This document shows positions 28,767 to 36,783 of a stretch of DNA of 64,000 nt, piece after piece (within the stretch, counting starts at the first letter, position 1; every line of letters starts with the position of its first letter). The DNA is taken from positions 1 to 64,000 of the forward strand of contig CAHJWI010000020.1 of the NCBI GenBank assembly GCA_903642225.1, written 5' to 3'. The notes under the pieces were generated by a model. That model did no database searches, was not told where the DNA came from, and saw only the letters and a program-made list of their open reading frames with translations. A program made the translations under genes and the position numbers. This stretch comes from Acidobacteriaceae bacterium (GTDB lineage Bacteria; Acidobacteriota; Terriglobia; Terriglobales; Acidobacteriaceae).

Positions 28767-31700
28767 GTGAGGCCGTCGCTTCGACCCATCAATGGGAAGC
28801 CGTTCTTACGGTTTGCTGCCGTGCTGCCGGTTGCGGGGGCCGCCTTCTGCTGCACGCAGGCGCATGCGTCCGAGAGCACGCTACTGGCCGACACCTATGT
28901 GACGACGGCACGGCCCAGCACCAACTACGGCGCGTTGAGCAACCTGTATGTAAATAGCGCGGGAACAGCCCTGCTGCGCTTTGACCTGACGGCCGTACCG
29001 ACGGGAACCACGAGTGCGCAGGTGGGCCGCGCGACGCTGCGCGTGTACGTCAACCGGGTAAATGTGCCGGGTACGCTTGCCGTTTCGCCGGTGTCTGCGG
29101 CATGGAATGAGGAGGCTGTTACCCAGCAGACGCTGCCGCCACTGGGGAACGCCGTGGACGTGGAAGCGGCAGCGGATGAGGGCATGTTCATCGCTTTTGA
29201 CGTCACGGCGCTGGTCAAGACGTGGATCGACGCACCTTCTACAAACTTCGGATTTGCGCTGACCGCCACATCGACAGACGTCGTATTGGACAGCAAGGAA
29301 AGTGACACGACGGCGCACCCGGCGACGCTGGACATCACGCTGGCCGCGGGTGCTGGAACGGGGCCGGTAGGACCGCAGGGGGCCAAGGGAGACAAGGGCG
29401 ACACGGGTGCGCAGGGGCCTGCGGGGGTAGCCGGGGTAGGCGGCGCGCAGGGACCCGCCGGACCTTCGGGTGTGCCGGGGCCAAAGGGCGATGCCGGCGG
29501 CCTGGTGTATCGCGGCAGCTACTCCGCTGTTCTCACGTACGCTGCGGAGGATCTGGTGAGTTATGCCGGTGCGGCATGGGTGTCGCTGCTGGCCGGAAAT
29601 GCGGGCGTGACGCCGGGCACCAACGATAGTGCATGGGGTCTGCTTGTGCCTGCAGCCGCGAGCAGCGGTGGTGGTGGAACCACAACCACCGCGGCCAGCC
29701 TGGGTTACAAGGGCGTCTACAGCTCTGCTGCGGTGTACGGCACCAACGATGTTGTGACATTTGCCAATGCGGCATGGGTGTCGATTTCAACCGGGAATGC
29801 GAATAACGAGCCGGATACAAGTCCCCTGTTCTGGGCGGTGCTGGTGCCTGCGGCGACGACCACTACTACTGGTACAGGCACGGGGACAGGCACCGGGACC
29901 AGCCTGGGTTACAAGGGCGTGTACGCGTCCACGGCAAACTACGGTACGAACGACGTGGTGACGTATGCCTCCGCCGCATGGGTGTCGCTGGTGGCGGGCA
30001 ACCACGGCAATACGCCGGATGTGTCGCCGGTGGACTGGGCGGTGCTTGTGCCGGCAGCGGCGACGGGTACCGGTGGAACGCCTGTTATCACCCGCAATCT
30101 GGCGTTTGAGGGCGGGTACATATCCACTACCAACTACGCCATGAACGACGTGGTCACGTGGCAGAACACGGCCTGGATCTCGCTTGGGGACGGCAACCAT
30201 GGCAACGCGCCGGACACGTCGACGACGTTCTGGGCGACGCTGGTGCCGGCGGCGGTGGGGCTGACCGGTGCCACTGGCGCTACCGGTGCGGCGGGCGTGC
30301 AGGGTCCGCAGGGGGAGCGCGGCTATATCGGCCCTACCGGTCTGCAGGGCGACACGGGTGCCACCGGCGCAACGGGTCGACCCGGGTTCGTCTACCAGGG
30401 GGCGTACAGCTCCGTCTCAAACTACGCTGCCGGGGATGTCGCGCTGTGGCAGGGCAGCAGCTACAGCAGCTTGCACGATAGCAATCATGGCAACACGCCG
30501 AGTGAGTCGCCGCTGGACTGGGGCCTGCTGACAAGCACGGGACCCAAAGGGGACACGGGGAGCACCGGCGCAACCGGGCCGCAGGGCATCCAGGGAGTGC
30601 CGGGGGAGTTCGGGCCGGCCGGGCCGCAGGGGCTCACCGGGCCCGTGGGTTCCACCGGGCCGCAGGGGCAAGCCGGCCGCGACGGCACGCAGGGGCCGCA
30701 GGGCGATACCGGTCCCGCAGGTGTCACGGGTGCACCTGGACCTGTGGGCATCGCCTTTCGCGGTAGTTACGCTTCCGGCACCAACTATGCGCAGAACGAC
30801 GCCGTTAAGTGGCAGGGGCAGACATGGTTGTCGCTGGTGAACGGCAACGTAGGCCAGACACCGGATGCGAGCCCAGCGTACTGGACGCTGCTGGCGGCGC
30901 AGGGTGCAACCGGACCGCAGGGTGTGCAGGGATTTACCGGTCCGCAGGGTCTGCAGGGCATCACTGGCGCCCAGGGACCGCAGGGTTCGACCGGTGCAAT
31001 CGGGGTAACAGGGCAGACGGGGGAGCCGGGGTCGATCTTTCAGGGGGCGTACAGCTCCGGTACGAACTACGCGCTGCACGACGCAGTGGCCTACGCCGGG
31101 GGCACGTGGCTCTCCGTGTCTGCAAACAACCACGGCAACACGCCGGGACTCACCGTGGACTGGGCGCAGATGGCGGCACCGGGCGCCGCCGGACCGCAGG
31201 GCCTTGCAGGTGCGCAGGGCGCGGTGGGGCAGCAGGGCGCTGCGGGGCCGCAGGGTGCGGCTGGCACACAAGGGTTGGCGGGTCCAGCAGGGCCGCAAGG
31301 GCAGCCGGTCGCCTTTCGTGGCGCGTGGAACGGCGGTTCCGCGTATGTGACCGGCGACGCCGTTTTTTATAACGGCTCTGCCTATATCGCGACGTCAGCC
31401 ATCAGCGGAACACCGCCGGGGTCGGCCGCGCAGTGGTCGCTGCTTGCGCAGGCGGGAGCGGCGGGTTCGACGGGGCCACAGGGCCAAAACGGCGCCACCG
31501 GGCAGACTGGCGCGTCTGGCCCGATTGGTGCCACGGGAGCGCAGGGCGACCCCGGCCTGCTGTGGCGCGGCGACTACAACAGTGGCACCAACTATGCCGC
31601 CCGCGATGCCGTGGCTTACAACGGCGCAAGCTATGTGTCGCTTCTGACCGGCAATGTCGGCAACACGCCGGGTGCCGTCGGCAGCACGCAGTGGGCGTTA

Positions 31701-32936
31701 CTGGCGGCCGCAGGTGTGCCGGGACCGCAGGGTACGGCGGGCAGCAACGGGGCCGCCGGAATGGCAGCGACCGTTGCCGTGGACACCGTCACCACCGGCG
31801 CCGCAGGCACAGCAGCCGCCGTGCAGAATGTGGGCACGGGCAGCGCCGCGCGGTTCAGCTTTACCATTCCGCAGGGTGCCGCGGGTACAGCCGGAGCGGC
31901 CGGCACACCTGGCTTGGTCTACCGCGGCACATGGAGCAATGCCACCGGCTACCGCGCGAACGACACGGTCTTTTACGGCGGCAACTCCTACATTGCACGC
32001 GTGGCAAACACCACGACTAACCCCGCCACCGACGTGGCCAATAGCGGCGGCACCTGGGCTTTGCTGGCGCAGCAGGGAGCGCCGGGAGCGGCGACCGTCA
32101 CCATTGGCAGCGTTGCGACAGGCACAACGGCGAGTGTGACCAACAGCGGCACGCAGAGTGCGGCCACGCTGAACTTTGTGCTGCCGCAGGGGCCACAGGG
32201 CCCCGCGGGACTCACGTGGAGGTCTGCCTGGGACAGCACCGTGCAGTATGCGGCCAACGACGCGGTGAGCTACGGCGCAAGCTCGTACATCGCGATTGCC
32301 AGCAGCCGGGGGACGGCTCCGGTGGGGAATAACTTCAGCTCGTCGGCATGGGCGCTGCTTGCTGCGCAGGGTGCAACCGGCAGCACAGGCGCTACCGGAC
32401 CGACGGGACCCACCGGGGCCAACGGAACCACGCCGGTATTTACCGTGAGGCAGACAACAACACTAGCGGCGGGGTCATCTGCCACGGTCACTATCGACAA
32501 CACCAATTCGGCAGCTCCAGCGTTGAGCTTCGGCATACCGCAGGGGGCCGCGGGTACCGGCTCAGGTGTCGGCACGGGTGGTGCCACCTTCACGACGCTC
32601 CACACGGTCGCTGCAAACAGCGACAACTTTTATGGCGTCAACTCCACGGCGGCCAGCAGCGCGGCAGGTGTAACGATCTACACGCTCATGCCAGCCAGCT
32701 GCAGCGTGTCGTCCATTCACAGCTACAACACGTCCGGCACGCCCGCTGTAATTACGCTATGGTCGTCCACCAGCACAAGCGGGTTTGCGTCGGTGCTCAG
32801 TTGCACGACGGCTGCAACCGGCGCGTCGAGTTGCACGGCGCAGGCTGCGGATGTGGGAGGCAAGCTGGTGTATTTCGACATCCGTTCACAGGCATCATCC
32901 GTTGGGTATGTTTACACGACGATCGCGTGCCAGTGA
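28767..32936 (+). CDS. Giant secreted collagen-like protein with alternating carbohydrate-binding-like modules
   Basis: About 1389 aa. GTG at 28767 is chosen: GAGG lies 5 bases upstream and a signal peptide ([15 protein letters not shown] to QAHA) follows; the open frame upstream to 28593 is not convincing. Order: signal; a DNRLRE/CBM96-like beta-sandwich (about 33-190, with [17 protein letters not shown]); then Gly-X-Y collagen runs alternating with about 11 copies of a 45-residue module (Y-x-G-x-Y-x4-Y-x2-N-D-x-V, then W-x-S-L-x2-N-x-G-x-T-P and W-x-L-L). The copies look like chitin-binding CBM5/12. A cysteine-containing beta-rich end domain (about 110 residues) closes the protein. Likely a surface fibre or adhesin. 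No anchor motif was seen. Confidence 0.85.
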   Translation: MRPSLRPINGKPFLRFAAVLPVAGAAFCCTQAHASESTLLADTYVTTARPSTNYGALSNLYVNSAGTALLRFDLTAVPTGTTSAQVGRATLRVYVNRVNVPGTLAVSPVSAAWNEEAVTQQTLPPLGNAVDVEAAADEGMFIAFDVTALVKTWIDAPSTNFGFALTATSTDVVLDSKESDTTAHPATLDITLAAGAGTGPVGPQGAKGDKGDTGAQGPAGVAGVGGAQGPAGPSGVPGPKGDAGGLVYRGSYSAVLTYAAEDLVSYAGAAWVSLLAGNAGVTPGTNDSAWGLLVPAAASSGGGGTTTTAASLGYKGVYSSAAVYGTNDVVTFANAAWVSISTGNANNEPDTSPLFWAVLVPAATTTTTGTGTGTGTGTSLGYKGVYASTANYGTNDVVTYASAAWVSLVAGNHGNTPDVSPVDWAVLVPAAATGTGGTPVITRNLAFEGGYISTTNYAMNDVVTWQNTAWISLGDGNHGNAPDTSTTFWATLVPAAVGLTGATGATGAAGVQGPQGERGYIGPTGLQGDTGATGATGRPGFVYQGAYSSVSNYAAGDVALWQGSSYSSLHDSNHGNTPSESPLDWGLLTSTGPKGDTGSTGATGPQGIQGVPGEFGPAGPQGLTGPVGSTGPQGQAGRDGTQGPQGDTGPAGVTGAPGPVGIAFRGSYASGTNYAQNDAVKWQGQTWLSLVNGNVGQTPDASPAYWTLLAAQGATGPQGVQGFTGPQGLQGITGAQGPQGSTGAIGVTGQTGEPGSIFQGAYSSGTNYALHDAVAYAGGTWLSVSANNHGNTPGLTVDWAQMAAPGAAGPQGLAGAQGAVGQQGAAGPQGAAGTQGLAGPAGPQGQPVAFRGAWNGGSAYVTGDAVFYNGSAYIATSAISGTPPGSAAQWSLLAQAGAAGSTGPQGQNGATGQTGASGPIGATGAQGDPGLLWRGDYNSGTNYAARDAVAYNGASYVSLLTGNVGNTPGAVGSTQWALLAAAGVPGPQGTAGSNGAAGMAATVAVDTVTTGAAGTAAAVQNVGTGSAARFSFTIPQGAAGTAGAAGTPGLVYRGTWSNATGYRANDTVFYGGNSYIARVANTTTNPATDVANSGGTWALLAQQGAPGAATVTIGSVATGTTASVTNSGTQSAATLNFVLPQGPQGPAGLTWRSAWDSTVQYAANDAVSYGASSYIAIASSRGTAPVGNNFSSSAWALLAAQGATGSTGATGPTGPTGANGTTPVFTVRQTTTLAAGSSATVTIDNTNSAAPALSFGIPQGAAGTGSGVGTGGATFTTLHTVAANSDNFYGVNSTAASSAAGVTIYTLMPASCSVSSIHSYNTSGTPAVITLWSSTSTSGFASVLSCTTAATGASSCTAQAADVGGKLVYFDIRSQASSVGYVYTTIACQ

Positions 32937-33338
32937 GTCCTCTTGTGGAGAGCCCGGCTGTTTGGGTCTACTCGCTAACCACCCCGCACCGGGTCAACAG
33001 ACACGTATTTTGCAGTAGCCAAACCGGCTATAGGCGATGTAACGTCATCACTGTCCGCTGGCACCCCGGTCACGTGTACCCGAAATGGCAGGTCTCTCGC
33101 CCAATCGCGACCACGTGAAATGGAAGGTGCTACGGCCGCATTGCAGAGGGTGAGAAGCCGCTCTGCCTGAATTTCGCGCAGCACTGCACACCACCTTTAC
33201 AGGACGGGAAAAGGGCTTGGAGAACAATCTGCAGCACGGTGTGCAACGTACAACGATAGGAAGCCTGACCGTCTCATACTTCTTGTCAATTTCCTCTGTT
33301 CCTTCACGCTCGTTTACAACCATTCAGGGAGACCACCA
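32937..33338. other. Intergenic region upstream of the ferritin-like pair, 402 bp
   Basis: No gene supported: a 69-codon minus-strand frame (32975-33184) has no family likeness. The stretch is AT-richer near 33240-33320 and must hold the promoter of the two ferritin-like genes. GGGAG is just upstream of the first start. Confidence 0.4.
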
Positions 33339-34343
33339 GTGGTAGATCAACTTGTAGACAAACTCACGCAGAAAGCGCTATCACGGCGCGGCTTTCTCGC
33401 CAGCGCTGGTGCCGTCACGGCTGCCACCATGGTGGGTTGCGGCAACGATACGACGTTTACGCCCGTCCAGCCCACAGCTCCCACACCGGCGGTGACGATT
33501 GGCGACTCCGACGTCCTCAACTTTGCGTTGAACCTCGAGTACCTTGAGGCGACGTTCTACCTGTACGCATCCACGGGTGCCGGCCTTTCCAGCGCAGACA
33601 GCCTGGGTGGCGGTGCGGTCACGATCAAGACCGGTGCTGCTGTGCCATTTGTCACCCCCCTCTATAAACAGATTGCAGCCGAGCTGGCGCAAACCGAACT
33701 CCAGCACGTACGCGCCCTGCAGGCAGCCATCAAGCTCATCGGCGGAACGCCGGTAGCGGCACCCGCAATTGATCTGGAGAATTCCTTCAACGCGGTCGCC
33801 AAGCTTGCCGGTCTCGGCACATTCGACCCGTTTGCAAGCGAGCTGGCATACCTTGTGGGTGCGCTTGTATTTGAAGATGTGGGTGTAACGGCCTACACAG
33901 GTGCAGCCCCGCTATTCAGCGCCGCAGCAAAAACCAATGGCGTTCTAAGCGCCGCCGCAGGCATTCAGGCAGCAGAAGCGTACCACGCAGGATCGCTGCG
34001 CACGCTGCTTTCAGGCAATGCCGCTGCGACGGGTACCTACACCTACCTGAACGACTTCAACTCCATTGTGGCAGTGCGCGCGTCGGTCGGCGGTGGCAAT
34101 GAAACCCCCGTCCTCTCCGGCACCTCCTCTGGTGGAGCTACGGCGCAGTCAGGACCCACGCCTCCCGTTTACACCGGCCCCAGCAGCATCGTTGCGGCAG
34201 ACTCCACCAACGCACTCGGCTACGCACGTACCGTTGATCAGGTCCTGCACATTGTGTATGGCACAGGCGGCGCGGCTGGCGTCAGCAGCGGCGGCTTCTT
34301 CCCCTCTGGCCTGAATGGCCTTGTAAAAACGACCACGGCATAA
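33339..34343 (+). CDS. Tat-exported ferritin-like domain protein (first copy)
   Basis: 334 aa. A twin-arginine signal (LSRRGFLASAGAVTAATMV, then GC as a possible lipobox) directs export of a folded protein. The ferritin-like four-helix domain (PF13668 type) carries Glu/His ligand helices: LNFALNLEYLEATFY, ELAQTELQHVRALQAAI, FASELAYLVGALVFEDVGVTAY and EAYHAGSLRTLL. A low-complexity loop (about 240-285) precedes a final conserved helix (ARTVDQVLHIVYG). It would bind a di-metal site in the periplasm or on the surface; oxidase or storage roles are possible. The next gene is a paralogue 21 bp away. Confidence 0.9.
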   Translation: MVDQLVDKLTQKALSRRGFLASAGAVTAATMVGCGNDTTFTPVQPTAPTPAVTIGDSDVLNFALNLEYLEATFYLYASTGAGLSSADSLGGGAVTIKTGAAVPFVTPLYKQIAAELAQTELQHVRALQAAIKLIGGTPVAAPAIDLENSFNAVAKLAGLGTFDPFASELAYLVGALVFEDVGVTAYTGAAPLFSAAAKTNGVLSAAAGIQAAEAYHAGSLRTLLSGNAAATGTYTYLNDFNSIVAVRASVGGGNETPVLSGTSSGGATAQSGPTPPVYTGPSSIVAADSTNALGYARTVDQVLHIVYGTGGAAGVSSGGFFPSGLNGLVKTTTA

Positions 34344-34364
34344 GCGACGGACACGGAGAACATA

Positions 34365-35399
34365 ATGGCAACCCTTGAAACACAGAAACTTGATTCCATC
34401 ATCGCCAGCCGCCGCTCGATGCTTCTTGGTGGAGCTGCTGTAGCGGCAGCGGCCGTCGTCGGCACCGGCATGGCGTCTGCTGCGATCCCGACCACCCTCG
34501 GCGATGGCGATATCCTCAATTTCGCCCTCAACCTGGAGTACCTTGAAGCGCAGTTCTACACGCTCGCAACGGAAGGAGTCACTGCCGACCTGGCTGCAAC
34601 CTCACCCATCTCCATTGCCAGCACTGCCAGCACACCCGTTGCTGGGGGAACAGTTACCTACAAACCCACCCCGGCTGTCACATTCGCCAATGCCTCCATC
34701 AAGGCCTATGCCTTTGAAACGGCAGCGGAAGAGCGCAAACACGTTAACTTCCTGCGGGGTGCGCTCGGCGGCGGTGCCGTACAACAGCCGAACATCGACT
34801 TGTTAAACAGCTTTCACGCTGTGGGCGGAGCAGCCGGCGTTAGTGCCACCTTTGATCCGTTTGCCAGCGAGCTTAATTTCCTGCTGGGCGCCTTCATTTT
34901 TGAGGACGTAGGTGTCACTGCCTACCATGGCGGCGCGGCGTACCTGTCGGCAGCCAACCTGGTTCCGGCGCTTGAAATCCACGCTGTCGAGGCCTATCAC
35001 GCCGGCCTCATCCGCGCGTCGCTCTATGCAATCGATCAGGGCTTGCTTGTGGCCACAGGTGGTGGTGTGGGTACGGCAGCTTCAATCGCAACGCAGATTG
35101 CAAACGCGCGTGCAACGCTGGACGGCACTTTTGGCACGGCACCAACGGATGCTTTTGGCCTCACCGGTCAGGACGACTTTGGGTTGAACCTGATCCAGGT
35201 TCCGCTGAATGGTGTGGCGCAGACAGCGACCACCATTATGGACGCCGGCAAGGTAGTCGCTGGCACCACGTTGCCCACGTACAACTACTACATCGGCTTT
35301 GCACGCACGCTGGCACAGGTACTGAGCATTGTGTACGGTGGTTCCAGCAGCACGCCGGGAGCGTTCTTCCCAAATGGCCTCACCGGCACCATCAGCTAA
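34365..35399 (+). CDS. Tat-exported ferritin-like domain protein (second copy)
   Basis: 344 aa paralogue of the gene upstream, with the same order: Tat signal (ASRRSMLLGGAAVAAAAVV, no lipobox), LNFALNLEYLEAQFYTLA, ETAAEERKHVNFLRGAL, FASELNFLLGAFIFEDVGVTAY, EIHAVEAYHAGLIRASLY and the closing ARTLAQVLSIVYGG. Ligand Glu and His positions are kept in both. The pair lies in one operon with a shared terminator at 35418-35453. One copy possibly lipid-anchored and one free suggests a hetero-oligomer, which is inference. Confidence 0.9.
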   Translation: MATLETQKLDSIIASRRSMLLGGAAVAAAAVVGTGMASAAIPTTLGDGDILNFALNLEYLEAQFYTLATEGVTADLAATSPISIASTASTPVAGGTVTYKPTPAVTFANASIKAYAFETAAEERKHVNFLRGALGGGAVQQPNIDLLNSFHAVGGAAGVSATFDPFASELNFLLGAFIFEDVGVTAYHGGAAYLSAANLVPALEIHAVEAYHAGLIRASLYAIDQGLLVATGGGVGTAASIATQIANARATLDGTFGTAPTDAFGLTGQDDFGLNLIQVPLNGVAQTATTIMDAGKVVAGTTLPTYNYYIGFARTLAQVLSIVYGGSSSTPGAFFPNGLTGTIS

Positions 35400-35417
35400 C
35401 TCGACTCACTACGTCAC

Positions 35418-35453
35418 AGAAAAGAGGGCGACCCAAACCGGTCGTCCTTTTCT
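35418..35453 (+). terminator. Rho-independent terminator of the ferritin-like operon
   Basis: AGAAAAGAGGGCGACC pairs with GGTCGTCCTTTTCT across a CAAACC loop, with small mismatches, and is followed by more T and C. It starts 18 bp after the second ferritin-like stop codon. Confidence 0.85.
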
Positions 35454-35518
35454 CTTGCTGTTGAAGCACTGGGGCGAGGTCGCCGCGCAGATTTCGTCCA
35501 TCACAGAGCCTGGACGTC

Positions 35519-35695
35519 GATGCCTGCCAGCCTTTAGCCACTTGATCCCGTACTGTACCGCCTGGCCTACCTGCAGGCTTCTGTAGCCGCTGCTGTTTAT
35601 GGCCTGGGTAGTGGACAAAGACGTCCTCGCCATCGGCGCGGCTCACAAACCGAACCCTTCGCGTTGTTGAACCACCTTACGGTTGCCTGTTCTAT
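35519..35695 (-). pseudogene. Decayed cold-shock protein gene (CspA family), multiple frameshifts
   Basis: Pieces of one CspA-type protein lie in order in three frames. Frame one gives I-EQATVRWFNNAKG (normal M-EQGTVKWFNNAKG); the start codon is now ATA. A 2-base loss moves to SRADGEDVFVHY in frame two. A 1-base gain then moves to INSSGYRSLQVGQAVQY in frame three, and another shift precedes KGWQA. RNP1 (KGFGF) is destroyed. Intact members bind single-stranded RNA as one OB fold of about 67 residues. No ATG and at least three frameshifts rule out function. An intact copy presumably exists elsewhere. Confidence 0.88.
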
Positions 35696-35907
35696 ACAGC
35701 CCCCCCGAGCCCAAAGCTCCGGCCCTGAAGTGCAGCATGGAAAGGCTCTACAGAGTGCTTTGCCCGATGCCGGGTGCAATTACGGTTTTTGTCGCACGAC
35801 GGAGAGGCGCGCAATGGGTGTTCGCGTTTGCACAAGTTGTGGGCAACTACTGCCGCTGCTTCAAACCCGGCGAGGCTTAGCCCAGGGAAGGCGTGAAGTG
35901 TTGTCGC

Positions 35908-36678
35908 TTAGGGCGCCATCGCGCTGCGGACCAGTGTCGTCGCTCTCTCCAACACGGTTTCGAGCGGCATGCCGGTGGTGTCGAGGATCACCGCATCCGC
36001 TGCGGGCAGCAGCGGACTGGCCTCGCGATTGCGATCACGGCTATCACGCTCGGCGATCTCTTGCGTGATGCGCTCGCGTGATTCACCACCCTTTAAAGGT
36101 GCTTGCTGGTCAAATCTGCGTTCTCCCCGTGCCTCGATTGATGCTTCGAGAAAGATCTTGACGGTCGCCTCTGGGAAAACAACGGTACCGATGTCGCGGC
36201 CTTCCATCACCACGCCGCATGCGGAGCGCAGGCCCATGGCACGCTGCGCCTGCACCATCCAAGCCCGCACGGCGGGGTGCACAGACACCCGTGACGCAGC
36301 CGCTGTCACCTCCGGCGTACGCAGCAGAACGGTAACGTCGATGCCATCCAGCCAGACACTGTTGCCGGTTTCTCCCGCTTCCAGGTGCATGCTCGTCCTC
36401 GCGGTAACAGCTTCCACCGCAGGCGCGTCGTCTAACGCAATGCCCTGCCGTAAAGCTTTGAGCGCCAGCGCGCGATACATGGCCCCGGTCTCGAGATTCA
36501 GCAGGCCGAAGGTCTTTGCAAGATGGGCCGCAACCGTGCTTTTACCGGCACCCGCCGGACCGTCGATGGCAACGATAGGACCGGACGGATGGACACCCTG
36601 AGGATCGGTTGAAGGTGCGCTGTCGATGACGACTTGGGCTGTTCTTCCTTCTGCCATCTTTGGTTTCGTATCCGCCAC
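35908..36678 (-). CDS. cmk: Cytidylate kinase
   Basis: Phosphorylates CMP and dCMP. 256 aa. The P-loop IDGPAGAGKSTVA is at about residues 39-51, followed by LNLETGAMYRALAL, the CMP-binding insert, GVVMEGRDIGTVVFPEA, KIFLEAS, ERITQEIAERDSRDRNREASPL and DAVILDTTGM. About 30 extra N-terminal residues precede the usual start; a later start is possible, but no better ATG precedes the P-loop. It lies 105 bp downstream of the FTPR-repeat gene on the same strand. Confidence 0.95.
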   Translation of the reverse strand: MADTKPKMAEGRTAQVVIDSAPSTDPQGVHPSGPIVAIDGPAGAGKSTVAAHLAKTFGLLNLETGAMYRALALKALRQGIALDDAPAVEAVTARTSMHLEAGETGNSVWLDGIDVTVLLRTPEVTAAASRVSVHPAVRAWMVQAQRAMGLRSACGVVMEGRDIGTVVFPEATVKIFLEASIEARGERRFDQQAPLKGGESRERITQEIAERDSRDRNREASPLLPAADAVILDTTGMPLETVLERATTLVRSAMAP

Positions 36679-36783
36679 TCGCCAAGCCTCAACCTTTGCG
36701 ATATTTTAAGCCTGCTGCGTCCGCACCAGGCTTCTTGTTGCGCTCATGGTTTGTGGGAGGCACCGAAGCACCGCCCACGACCG

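Noticed and set aside
35664-36068. 134-codon plus-strand frame upstream of and overlapping cmk
   Set aside because: It overlaps both the csp pseudogene and the cmk end and shows no family likeness.
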